Part shown: positions 17,133 to 25,754 of the stretch, in pieces
How positions within the stretch are numbered: the stretch's first letter is position 1
Layout of the letters: each line of letters starts with the position of its first letter
From: JAMXLO01 sp963850535
GTDB lineage: Bacteria; Pseudomonadota; Alphaproteobacteria; Acetobacterales; Acetobacteraceae
Direction: 5' to 3'
Assembly (NCBI GenBank): GCA_963850535.1
Contig: CAWKMC010000040.1
Span: forward strand, 62,001 to 126,000
Length of the DNA: 64,000 bases
Notes under the pieces: generated by a model
The model's database searches: none
What the model saw: the letters and a program-made list of their open reading frames with translations, nothing else
What the model was told of the DNA's origin: nothing
Program-made: the position numbers and the translations under genes

Positions 17133-19867
17133 ATGATATTCGCCGCCCCCTGGGTGTTGCTTGCTCTGCCAGCCCTGCCGCTGCTGTGGTGGCTGCTTCG
17201 CGTCACACCGCCGGCACCGCGCAGCGAAAACTTTCCGGCAATCCGTCTGCTCATCGGGCTGCATGCGCGCGAGGAGACGCCTGCCCGCACGCCTTGGTGG
17301 CTGCTGCTGCTGCGCATGGTTGCCGCCACGTTGGTGATACTGGCACTGGCACGGCCGGTGGTGGACGCGGGCTCGCTGCTGCCAGGGTCGGGCCCCGTGC
17401 TGCTGGTGGTGGACAACGGCTGGGCCTCTGCGGGCGACTGGCCGCGTCGGATGCAGGCGGCCAACGCCGTGTTGGATCGTGCCGAGCGCGCCGGCCGCCA
17501 GGTCGCGCTGCTGGCAACGGCGCCGGACGTGACCGGTGCCGCGCCCCAGGCGTCGGCGCCAGTGCCGGTAGCCGATGTGCGTCCAAAAGTGACGGCACTG
17601 CATCCAGAACCCTGGCCGCCGGATCGCGCGGCTGCGGCCGTTGCACTCGCAGGCTGGCATCGGCCCGGGACGGGGGTGGTTTACCTTGGCGATGGCCTGA
17701 CGCATGGTGGCGAGCCCGGATCAGGTCCGGGCCAGGCCCCGGGATCAGGTCCGGAGGAGGCTTTCTCTGGCTTTGCCGCCGCGCTCGGGCAAGCCGGGAC
17801 GGTGACCGAGCTGCGCAGTGCGGCGGCTCCGGCGCGGTTGTTGCTGCCACCGCGGAACGAGGCAGACCGGCTGGTGGCCCGTGTGTCGCAAGCACCGCAA
17901 CCATTGGCGGGCCAGGCGACGGTGCTGGCGCAAAGCGGCGACGGCCGTACCATGGCGCGCGCTGTTCTGGACCTGCCGGCCGGCGCCAGCGAGGGCAGCG
18001 CTTCGATCACGTTGCCGCCGGAACTGCGCAACCGCCTTACCCGGCTGGTGCTCGAAGGATCGCCAAGTGCTGCCTCGGTGGTGCTGCTGGATGAGCGCTG
18101 GCGGCGGCGGCCCGTTGGCTTGCTGGCGGGCGATCTTGCCACGGCCGATACGCCTTTCGCCGGTTCGCTGTATTACCTGCGACGTGCACTGACGCCGTAC
18201 ACCGAGGTGCGGGAGGCAGACCTCGCGTCGCTGCTGAAGCGTGAGATCTCGGTGATGGTCCTGGCCGACCGTCCACTGCCGGAAGGTGCGGAACGGGATG
18301 CGCTGTCAAAATGGGTCGAGCAAGGCGGACTGCTGATCCGCTTCGCTGGCCCGCGAACGGCAGAGCAACCTATAGGCGAAACTGATCCGCTGATGCCGGT
18401 CAAACTATTGGGCGGGGATCGGCAATTGGGCGGTGCGCTGTCCTGGGCGGAGCCAGCGGGCGTGGCCCAGTTCGGTGCGAATTCGCCGTTCGCCGGCCTT
18501 AGCGTGCCGGACGAGGTCAAGGTGAACCGGCAGGTTTTGGCAGAGCCGTCGGCTGACCTCTCGAGTCACACCTGGGCAGCGCTGGCCGACGGCACTCCGC
18601 TGGTCACGGAGGCTGCGCGCGGCGCCGGGCGGATCGTGCTGTTCCATGTCACCGCCAACGCCGACTGGTCGAACCTGCCGCTGTCCGGGCTTTTCGTTGA
18701 CATGCTGCGGCGGCTCGTGGCCCTTTCGGTCGGCGTCGCGCCGATTTCTGACAACACTGTTCTTGCGCCGGCAGAGACGCTGGACGGCTATGGGCTGCTG
18801 AGCGATCCGCCTCAGGCAGCGACGGGGCTGCCCGCCAATGAGATTGCCACTACGGCCGCATCGCCGCGCCATCCACCCGGGTTGTACGGACCGGAAAATG
18901 GCCGGCGGGCGCTGAACCTGGGCGGCAACCTGCCAGGATTGCAGGCCGCGCCGGCCGTGGCAGGCGCTCGGATCGAGGACTATGCCGCCGCAGTGCCTGA
19001 ACACGCGCTTGGCCCACCCTTGCTGGCTGCGGCGCTCGTGCTGCTGGTGCTCGATCTGCTGATCGCACTGGCGCTGCGGGGGCTGTTGCGGCCGAGCCGG
19101 GTGGGCGTGACTGTCCTGGCGCTGGGACTGATGGCGGCGCCGGGCGCGCATGCGCTCGAGACGGATACCAACCCGGCGCTCGCGACGCGGCTCGGATATA
19201 TTGTCACCGGCGACGCCCAATTGGATTCGGTGTCGCGTGCCGGGCTTGAAGGGCTGTCGGACTACGTCAACCGTCGCACGGCAGCGTCGCTGGTGGAACC
19301 TGACGCCGTTGAGCCGGGCAGGACCGATCTCAGCTTCTATCCGCTGCTGTATTGGCCAATCGCGCAGACGCGCAGATGCTCGCACCGGAGCAGGCGGCGG
19401 CCCTGAACGACTACATGAGCCGCGGCGGGATTATTTTGATCGACACGCGTGATTCCGGCTCGGGAGCGGGATTTGCGCCGGGCGCCGAGTCGGCATTGCA
19501 GCGGGTCGGGCAAGGGCTGGTGGTGCCGCCATTGGCGCCTTTGACGACGGAGCATGTGCTGGCGCGGGCCTTCTACCTGCTGCAGGATTTTCCCGGGCGC
19601 TACACCGGCGACACCGTCTGGGTGCAGCGCGACCAGGATCGGGCAAATGACAGCGTCAGCCCGGTGATCATCGGCGGCAACGATTGGGCCGCTGCCTGGG
19701 CGGTGGATAATGCTGGGCGCAATCCATATGCCGTGATGCCGGGTGGCGCGCGGCAGCGAACGGTCGCCTATCGGTTCGGGGTGAACCTCGTGATGTATGC
19801 GCTGACCGGCAACTATAAGGGCGATCAGGTGCACGTACCGGCGATCTTGCAGAGGTTGGGGCAGTGA
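17133..19867 (+). pseudogene. DUF4159 membrane protein with BatA-type N-terminus, one frameshift
   Basis: The N-terminus (MIFAAPWVLLALPALPLLWW) is the two-helix start found in BatA/aerotolerance-type proteins. A long periplasmic or cytoplasmic region follows, then further helices near 19010-19140, and a C-terminal DUF4159 domain. The first frame reaches DLSFYPLLYWPIA and then turns into unrelated basic sequence, stopping at 19406. At about 19355-19368 the frame two positions away continues the domain (AAALNDYMSRGGIILIDTRD to the stop at 19867), so one base is missing. The combined protein would be about 911 residues. A REP-like repeat lies inside the coding region at 17713-17757 and encodes Gly/Pro-rich sequence. 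Confidence 0.8.
17713..17757. repeat. REP-like inverted repeats inside the DUF4159 coding sequence
   Basis: The unit CCCGGATCAGGTCCGGG and a near copy with GGGATCAGGTCC lie back to back, each an inverted repeat around TCAGG. They resemble the hairpins at 17052-17124. In frame they encode GEPGSGPGQAPGSGPEE, an atypical Gly/Pro-rich insert. Confidence 0.55.
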
Positions 19868-19874
19868 GCGGTTG

Positions 19875-19915
19875 TGCCCCCTCCCCCCGCCCCCCTCCCG
19901 CAAGGGGAGGGGGAG
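19875..19915 (+). repeat. C-rich dispersed palindromic repeat, copy 1
   Basis: This intergenic stretch holds a hairpin CCCCCTCCC-GCAAG-GGGAGGGGG (19891-19913) preceded by another C-rich run. The same arrangement in inverse orientation occurs at 50867-50907. It separates the DUF4159 and VWA-like genes of one operon. Confidence 0.7.
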
Positions 19916-19924
19916 TTTCGGTAG

Positions 19925-22030
19925 ATGCATCCAAGCGAAGCCATCGCCGCGCTGCGCTTTGAGCCGTTGCTGCCAATCGGGTTGATTGCGGCCCTCGGGG
20001 TGTTGGCCCTCGTCATCGTGGCGCTGGCCGCAATACGGCGCGCACGCGGCACGATCTGGCGACTGGCTGCCTTTGCCGTGCTCGTGCTGTGGCTGCTAGG
20101 CCCGCGCCTGGTGCAGGAAAGCCGCGAAAACCTGCCCGACGTGGGACTCCTGCTGGTTGATCAGACCGCGTCGATGCAGGTCGGCGAGCGCGCCCGCCTG
20201 GCCGAGGCTGCGCGCGCAGCGTTGACCCAGGAGGCATCGAAGCTCCACGACCTGGAACTGCGTACTGTGACGGCGCCGGAGAGTGGCGATGCCGGCACCC
20301 GGATGTTCACAGCCATCGATCGGGCACTCGCAGACATACCGCGGTCCCGTTTTGCCGGCACGATCGCAATCACTGACGGTCAGGTGCACGACATTCCTGA
20401 AACGGCGCCCGGGGGTGCGCCGCTCAATGTGCTGATACCCGCCGCCGGCGAGGAGACTGACCGACGCCTGCGGGTGATCGAGGCGCCGAGCTACGGCATC
20501 GTCGGCAAGTCGGTGACGCTGCGGGTCGCGGTCGAAGACCTGGGTGTGGCGCACCCTGTCCCGTCGGCCAATCTGACGATGCGTCGCGACGGAGAGCCGC
20601 CACGGGTGGAGAGTGTCCCGATCGGCGTCGAGCAACGCATCGACGTGCCGATCACCCGCGCCGGCCCCACAGTGGTGGAACTTTCTGCCACCCCGCTGCC
20701 CGGTGCGGTCACGAACATCAACAACCGAGCGGTCGTCGAGATCAACGGCGTGCGCGACCGGCTGCGTGTACTGCTGATCTCGGGAGAGCCGCACCCTGGC
20801 GAGCGCACTTGGCGCCGGTTGTTGAAGGCGGATCCCTCGGTGGATCTGGTGCACTTTACGATCCTGCGCCCGCCCGAGAAGGACGATTTGACGCCACTGA
20901 ACGAGTTGGCACTGATCGCCTTTCCCGTGCGTGAGCTCTTCCTGGACAAGATCAACGAGTTCGACCTGATCATCCTGGATCGATTTCAGAATCGCGGGCT
21001 GCTGCCGATGCCCTACCTTGCCAACATCGCCGAACGCGTCCGCGACGGGGGCGCTCTCTTGCTTAGCGTGGGGCCGGAGTTCTCTGGCGCAAGCAGCCTG
21101 GCGGCGACGCCGATCGGCCAGGTGCTGCCCGGCATCCCGGCGTCGATGAGTGCCGTGGTGGACGGACAGTTCCGGCCCAGGGTGACCGATCTCGGACAAC
21201 GACATCCGGTCACCGAGGGGCTGGCCGGCGCCAACCCGCCTGCGAACCCGAATATTCCGGCCGAGTGGGGGTCGTGGTATCGCCGCATTCAGCCGGCAGA
21301 TGTTCGCGGCGAGGTTCTGCTCGGCACGCGCGACGGCCAGCCGCTGCTGCTGCTGGACCGGGCCGGCAAGGGCCGCGTCGCGCTGCTGTTGTCCGACCAG
21401 ATCTGGCTATGGTCGCGCGGCCATCAGGGCGGCGGCCCGCAGGCAGAACTGCTCCGCCGGGTGGCGCACTGGCTGATGCAGGAGCCGGAACTGGAGGAGA
21501 ACGCGCTGACCGCGCATGTCGCCGACGGCAAGTTGTCAATCGAGCGACGGTCGACCGATCCGGCGCCGCCAGGGCAGGTGACCGTCACCGACCCTGACGG
21601 CAAGACCCAGACGCTGAACCTGTCCCCCGTGACGCCGGGCACGGCGACGGCCTCGCTGCCGGCCACCACCCCCGGAGTGTGGCAGGCGAGTGATCTTACT
21701 CGTACGGCGTATGCCGCGGCGGGGGCGGCCAATCCACTGGAATTCGCAGATCTGCGTGCGACGGGGACCTTGCTGCGCAAGCTTGCGCGGGCTTCAGGGG
21801 GCGGAGTGCATTTCATCGGCACCGGCAAGCCGGAAGCGCCGCCGGATGTGCCGGAGCTGAGGCGGACCGAGCCCGACCGGTCAGCCTCAGGCGGATCGTG
21901 GATCGGGTTGGAGCGGCGGCACGACCACGTCGTCACCGGCATTGCCTCGCTGACCCTGCTGCCGTCTTGGGCGGCGCTGCCGCTGATGCTCGGGCTGATG
22001 GTCCTGGCGTGGCGGCGTGAGGGAACCTGA
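19925..22030 (+). CDS. VWA-like membrane protein of the MoxR cluster
   Basis: The 701-residue protein has N-terminal membrane helices (PLLPIGLIAALGVLALVIVA, then LAAFAVLVLWLLGP). A VWA-like domain begins DVGLLLVDQTASMQVG; its MIDAS-like DxTxS differs from the canonical DxSxS, so metal binding is uncertain. The middle includes a Rossmann-like, glutamine-amidotransferase-like segment (RLRVLLISGEPHPGERTW, EFDLIILDRFQNRG, GGALLLSVGPEF). A terminal helix (LPLMLGLMVLAWRR) anchors the C-terminus. It is the last gene of the MoxR-DUF58-DUF4159 operon. Related clusters are thought to support envelope integrity, but function is unproven. Confidence 0.8.
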   Translation: MHPSEAIAALRFEPLLPIGLIAALGVLALVIVALAAIRRARGTIWRLAAFAVLVLWLLGPRLVQESRENLPDVGLLLVDQTASMQVGERARLAEAARAALTQEASKLHDLELRTVTAPESGDAGTRMFTAIDRALADIPRSRFAGTIAITDGQVHDIPETAPGGAPLNVLIPAAGEETDRRLRVIEAPSYGIVGKSVTLRVAVEDLGVAHPVPSANLTMRRDGEPPRVESVPIGVEQRIDVPITRAGPTVVELSATPLPGAVTNINNRAVVEINGVRDRLRVLLISGEPHPGERTWRRLLKADPSVDLVHFTILRPPEKDDLTPLNELALIAFPVRELFLDKINEFDLIILDRFQNRGLLPMPYLANIAERVRDGGALLLSVGPEFSGASSLAATPIGQVLPGIPASMSAVVDGQFRPRVTDLGQRHPVTEGLAGANPPANPNIPAEWGSWYRRIQPADVRGEVLLGTRDGQPLLLLDRAGKGRVALLLSDQIWLWSRGHQGGGPQAELLRRVAHWLMQEPELEENALTAHVADGKLSIERRSTDPAPPGQVTVTDPDGKTQTLNLSPVTPGTATASLPATTPGVWQASDLTRTAYAAAGAANPLEFADLRATGTLLRKLARASGGGVHFIGTGKPEAPPDVPELRRTEPDRSASGGSWIGLERRHDHVVTGIASLTLLPSWAALPLMLGLMVLAWRREGT

Positions 22031-22096
22031 TCAGAACTTACACCCGGCGTTAAGTCGCCTCGACGGATACTCCCGCTTTCGCGAAAGTGGAGACGG

Positions 22097-23668
22097 GTGG
22101 TGGATGTCTCGCTGCGGCGGTCCAGCCTGCAGGCCGCGCTGGCCGGACTGGAAGATGGGCACGCCGAGGCGGCCGAACGCATCTGTCGAGACTTGGTCAC
22201 GCAGGATCCGGACGACGTCCAGCCGCTGCTCTTGCTTGGACTGGCGCTCGGAATCTCCGGCAAACCGCAAAAGGCAGCGCCGATACTGAACCAAGTTGGA
22301 GCGCTTCGCCGCGAGTTTGCACATCCATGCACCGACTTGGCGCGGCTGATGGCGACGCAGGCGAAGACCCGACTGGTGGTGCCACAGTACCAGGCTTGTC
22401 TGGCTTTGACGCCGGACGACCGTCGCTTGCGATTCGGCTTGGCTGACTGTCTGCGCGAGCAGGGTGATGGTGCAGCGGCGCTCGCAGCGCTGGAGCCACT
22501 GCTGTCGCATACCGACGCGGAAGTTCACTACCAGATGGGTTTAGCGTTTGCCGAAGCCGGCCTATTTGCCCAGGCGGCGGAGCGGTTCGCGATGGCGATT
22601 GCCGATGATCCACAACCGGCAGCTTTTTGGGCCAATCTCGGCATGATGCTGAAGGTGGAGGGCAGGTTCGACGCTGCGCTCGATGCTTACGGGCAGGCAC
22701 TGGCGCGCGCACCAAACGATCAGCGGATCAGAGGCAACCGCGCTGTCGCGCTGCTGCAGGCCGGGCGGCTTGCCGAGGCATGGCAAGATGAAGACTGGCA
22801 GCCTGACCACACGATGTTGCCGCCCGAAACATTGCTCCCGCCGATCTCGCGCCAGCCGGACCTGAGCGGACGGACTGTGCTGGTGGTGCATGAAGAGGGG
22901 TTTGGCGACACGCTACAATTCCTGCGCTACCTGCCACTGTTGGCGAAGCGAGGTGCCAGAGTGGCGGTCGCTGTGCCACAACCGCTGACCCGGCTCCTGC
23001 GCTCGGTCCCTGGCGTTGCCGACGTACCGGACGGCGATGCCCCCGTGCCGGTGCACGACTTCCACTGCTCGTTCAACGGCCTGCCGCGCGCGTTCGAGAC
23101 GACGCTGGAAACGATACCGTGCGACATGCCGTATCTAACCGCAGATGGGGCCCTGGTGCGGCAGTGGGCCGAGCGCCTGCCGGATAATGGCGCGCTGCGC
23201 GTTGGATTATGCTGGGCGGGGCAGGCGCGGCCCTGGCTGCCGGGGTTCTCGGGGCTCGATCAGCGGCGCAGCACCCAGTTGGCGACACTTGCACCCCTTG
23301 CTGTCGTGCCGGGGGTGCAGTTTGTTTCGTTGCAAAAGGGGCCGGCCAGCGAAGAGGCGCGCGCAGCGGGGTTTACGCTGCTCGACGTGATGGATGATGT
23401 GCACGACTTCAGCGATACTGCCGGGCTGGTTGCCAACCTCGACCTGGTGATCAGTGTCGATACATCTGTGGTGCACCTGGCGGGTGCACTGGGCAAGCCG
23501 GTGTTCCTGCTCGATCGTTACGACAACTGCTGGCGATGGTTGAGCGGGCGCGAGAACAGCCCCTGGTATCCGACGCTGCGCATCTTCCGCCAGTTGCGAA
23601 GCGGCGAATGGGGGCCGGTCATCGAAGCTGCCGCAACAGCGCTGGGCGAGTTGACCGCCTCAAGCTGA
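22097..23668 (+). CDS. TPR protein with glycosyltransferase family 9-like C-terminal domain
   Basis: The 523-residue protein has N-terminal TPR repeats (about residues 1-220; units such as AEAGLFAQAAERFAMAIADDP and the ALDAYGQALARAPND repeat). The C-terminal half resembles the heptosyltransferase-like GT-B fold: VLVVHEEGFGDTLQFLRYLP at the start and DLVISVDTSVVHLAGALGKP near the end, the latter typical of GT9 nucleotide-sugar binding. Such fusions are common in Alphaproteobacteria and may glycosylate proteins or surface polymers. It starts at GTG 22097 or 22100 with only a weak ribosome-binding site. A 12-base palindrome CTTTCGCGAAAG lies just upstream. Confidence 0.85.
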   Translation: MVDVSLRRSSLQAALAGLEDGHAEAAERICRDLVTQDPDDVQPLLLLGLALGISGKPQKAAPILNQVGALRREFAHPCTDLARLMATQAKTRLVVPQYQACLALTPDDRRLRFGLADCLREQGDGAAALAALEPLLSHTDAEVHYQMGLAFAEAGLFAQAAERFAMAIADDPQPAAFWANLGMMLKVEGRFDAALDAYGQALARAPNDQRIRGNRAVALLQAGRLAEAWQDEDWQPDHTMLPPETLLPPISRQPDLSGRTVLVVHEEGFGDTLQFLRYLPLLAKRGARVAVAVPQPLTRLLRSVPGVADVPDGDAPVPVHDFHCSFNGLPRAFETTLETIPCDMPYLTADGALVRQWAERLPDNGALRVGLCWAGQARPWLPGFSGLDQRRSTQLATLAPLAVVPGVQFVSLQKGPASEEARAAGFTLLDVMDDVHDFSDTAGLVANLDLVISVDTSVVHLAGALGKPVFLLDRYDNCWRWLSGRENSPWYPTLRIFRQLRSGEWGPVIEAAATALGELTASS

Positions 23669-23901
23669 GGAATGGAAAGCTCCGCCCGCGACCGTTGCCG
23701 CAGGCCAGGAAAACGTCCCTCATCGTAATGCTCGTCGAGTTCCTGCCGCTCGATGAATGCGCCACTGGGTTCGATGACCCGGCGCACGTCGTATGCTTGG
23801 TGCAGCAGTTCGCAGGCAAGCTGAATTGCGGAGTCGCGCGATCTCGCTGCGCGGGATGTCGGCAATGTGCCAGGCTCGGCGAAGACCACGTGCCACATCA
23901 T
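23518..23901 (-). CDS. Candidate small hypothetical protein, partly antisense to the preceding gene
   Basis: The frame from ATG 23901 encodes MMWHVVFAEPG, then a compact sequence with AIQLACELLHQAYDVRRVIE and ELDEHYDEGRFPGLRQR, which looks like an alpha/beta mini-domain rather than a shadow frame. A GGAG sequence lies about eight bases upstream. The last 40 residues overlap the 3' end of the TPR-glycosyltransferase gene on the other strand by about 150 bases and look less protein-like. I recall similar small alphaproteobacterial proteins but cannot name a family. Confidence 0.5.
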   Translation of the reverse strand: MMWHVVFAEPGTLPTSRAARSRDSAIQLACELLHQAYDVRRVIEPSGAFIERQELDEHYDEGRFPGLRQRSRAELSIPQLEAVNSPSAVAAASMTGPHSPLRNWRKMRSVGYQGLFSRPLNHRQQLS

Positions 23902-24208
23902 CGGCACGACTCCATCGCGGTTGCTGCAGCGATTGCTTGCCTAAGGCCGGCGCTGCATGCAATCGGCTTCTGCGCCAGCGCTCTGATGGTCGCCGCACGT
24001 TGCCGAAAAGTCACAGTGTTGCAGTTGGTCGATCTTAGGTGCGCTAGCGCAATCTTCGGTGCCGCTGCGAGGCTGCCGTGCTCTGCCAATCAACGGAACG
24101 TGCGCAGAAAAATCCAAGGCGCACGTGCATGACCGCTGACCTGCTTATAAATCATCTCCGCGCCACACTTTGCGATGGCGCGGAACACCTCTCCATGCGG
24201 AGACCAAG
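23902..24208. other. Intergenic region before the paoABC-like operon
   Basis: About 300 bases without a convincing gene. Frames on both strands are short and Arg/Ser-rich. The stretch should hold the promoter of the oxidoreductase operon; no clear operator or hairpin was recognised. Confidence 0.4.
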
Positions 24209-24721
24209 ATGACGCGGACCAGTCCACTAAGGCCCGAGGATATCGTTGCGGTGCCGGAGAAACTTGCGGTTGCCATCACGGTGAACGGCGTCGCGAGACA
24301 GCTCAGGCTTGCACCCTGGACGACACTGCTCGATGCACTGCGCGACCATCTCGACCTCACCGGAACCAAGAAGGGCTGCGACCACGGCCAGTGCGGTGCG
24401 TGCACAGTGTTGGTTGACGGAAGAAGGATCAATTCCTGCCTCACGTTCGCTGTCATGCAGGATGGGGCCAGCGTCACCACGATCGAAGGCCTGGCGTCGA
24501 ACGGTGTACTGCACGCGCTGCAACAGGCATTCATCGACCACGATGCGTTCCAATGCGGTTACTGTACCCCGGGACAGATCTGTTCTGCCGCCGGGTTACT
24601 CGCCGAGGGCAGGGCCAAGAGTGTCGAAGAGATTCGCGAACTGATGAGCGGCAATATCTGCCGCTGTGGCGCCTATCCCAACATCGTTGCGGCAATTCAG
24701 CAGGCGATGGGTCAGCCATGA
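24209..24721 (+). CDS. paoA: Aldehyde/xanthine dehydrogenase-type iron-sulfur subunit (PaoA/YagT-like)
   Basis: This 170-residue small subunit binds two [2Fe-2S] clusters. The ferredoxin-like domain has GCDHGQCGACTVLVDG with a later Cys in INSCLTF. The helical domain has FQCGYCTPGQICSA and NICRCGAYPNI. It passes electrons between the FAD and molybdenum subunits encoded next. The ATG at 24209 (MTRTSPLRPED) follows a GGAGACCAAG ribosome-binding site; an upstream in-frame start at 24170 has none. E. coli PaoA carries a twin-arginine signal, and no clear one is visible here. Its TGA overlaps the next ATG as ATGA. Confidence 0.92.
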   Translation: MTRTSPLRPEDIVAVPEKLAVAITVNGVARQLRLAPWTTLLDALRDHLDLTGTKKGCDHGQCGACTVLVDGRRINSCLTFAVMQDGASVTTIEGLASNGVLHALQQAFIDHDAFQCGYCTPGQICSAAGLLAEGRAKSVEEIRELMSGNICRCGAYPNIVAAIQQAMGQP

Positions 24722-25735
24722 TCGGGTTTCAGGTACTCGCGCGCGCAGGATGTTGCCGACGCCGTCAGGCAAATGGCCGCTGCGCCGTCAGCGAAATTCA
24801 TTGCCGGCGGCACCAACCTCATTGACCTGATGAAGCAGGATGTCGAGCGGCCCTCGCGGCTGATCGATATCTCGCGATTGCCGCTCAAAAACGTGGAGGA
24901 GACAGCGAGTGGGGGATTGCGCATCGGCGCGCTCGTGCCGAATGCTGATCTCGCCTATCATCCGCTGATCACACAGCGCTATCCGATGCTGGCGAGTGCA
25001 ATTTTGGCCGGAGCATCGGCACAGCTGCGCAATATGGCTTCGACCGGGGGCAACCTGTTGCAGCGCACCCGCTGTTACTATTTTTATGACACTGCGACGC
25101 CCTGCAATAAGCGCGACCTTGGCAGTGGCTGCTCGGCGCTCGCCGGCCTCAACCGCATGCACGCCATCCTTGGCACGAGCGAGTCATGCATCGCGACGCA
25201 CCCGTCGGACATGTGCGTGGCACTGGCTGCGCTCGACGCGACGGTGCATGTAGCTGGACCTGCGGGTACGCGCGCCATTGCATTTGCCGATTTCCATCGA
25301 CTGCCAGGGGATGCACCACAGCTCGATACGACTCTGAAGGACGATGAGATCGTCACGGCAGTCGAGCTTCCGGCGCGGGGCTTTGCCGCACACCATACCT
25401 ATCTGAAGATCCGCGACCGCATGTCCTATGCGTTTGCGCTGGTGTCGGTCGCGGCGGGGCTGGAGCTGGAAGGTGATACGATCAAAGACGCACGCCTGGC
25501 GCTTGGCGGAGTGGCGCATAAGCCATGGCGCCATCCGATGGCTGAAACAGCACTGCGTGGACAGTCTGCTTTGCAGTCCACGTTTGCCCGGGCCGCGGAT
25601 ATCCTTCTGCGTGATGCCAAGGGCTATGAGCACAACCGATTCAAGATCGATCTTGCTCACCGCGCCATCGTTCGTGCGCTGACGCAGGCGGCAGCGGGTA
25701 CGCCGCAGGTGCAGTCCAGCAAGAAGATCGCGTGA
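24718..25735 (+). CDS. paoB: FAD and [4Fe-4S] subunit (PaoB/YagS-like), frameshift at its fifth codon
   Basis: The open frame from 24773 lacks the expected first residues, but the ATG at 24718, overlapping the previous stop, gives MIGFQ. After removing one G near 24732 it continues YSRAQDVADAVRQMAAAPSA directly into the main frame, so a single inserted base is inferred. The FAD-binding motifs are KFIAGGTNLIDLMK and ASTGGNLLQRTRC. Cysteines in RTRCYYFYDTATPCNKRD and GSGCSAL match the [4Fe-4S] insertion known from PaoB of E. coli. Apart from the frameshift the protein is complete at about 339 residues. If the insertion is real, translation could start only at an internal codon. Confidence 0.85.
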
Positions 25736-25754
25736 TCAGACAGCGAGCAGATCC

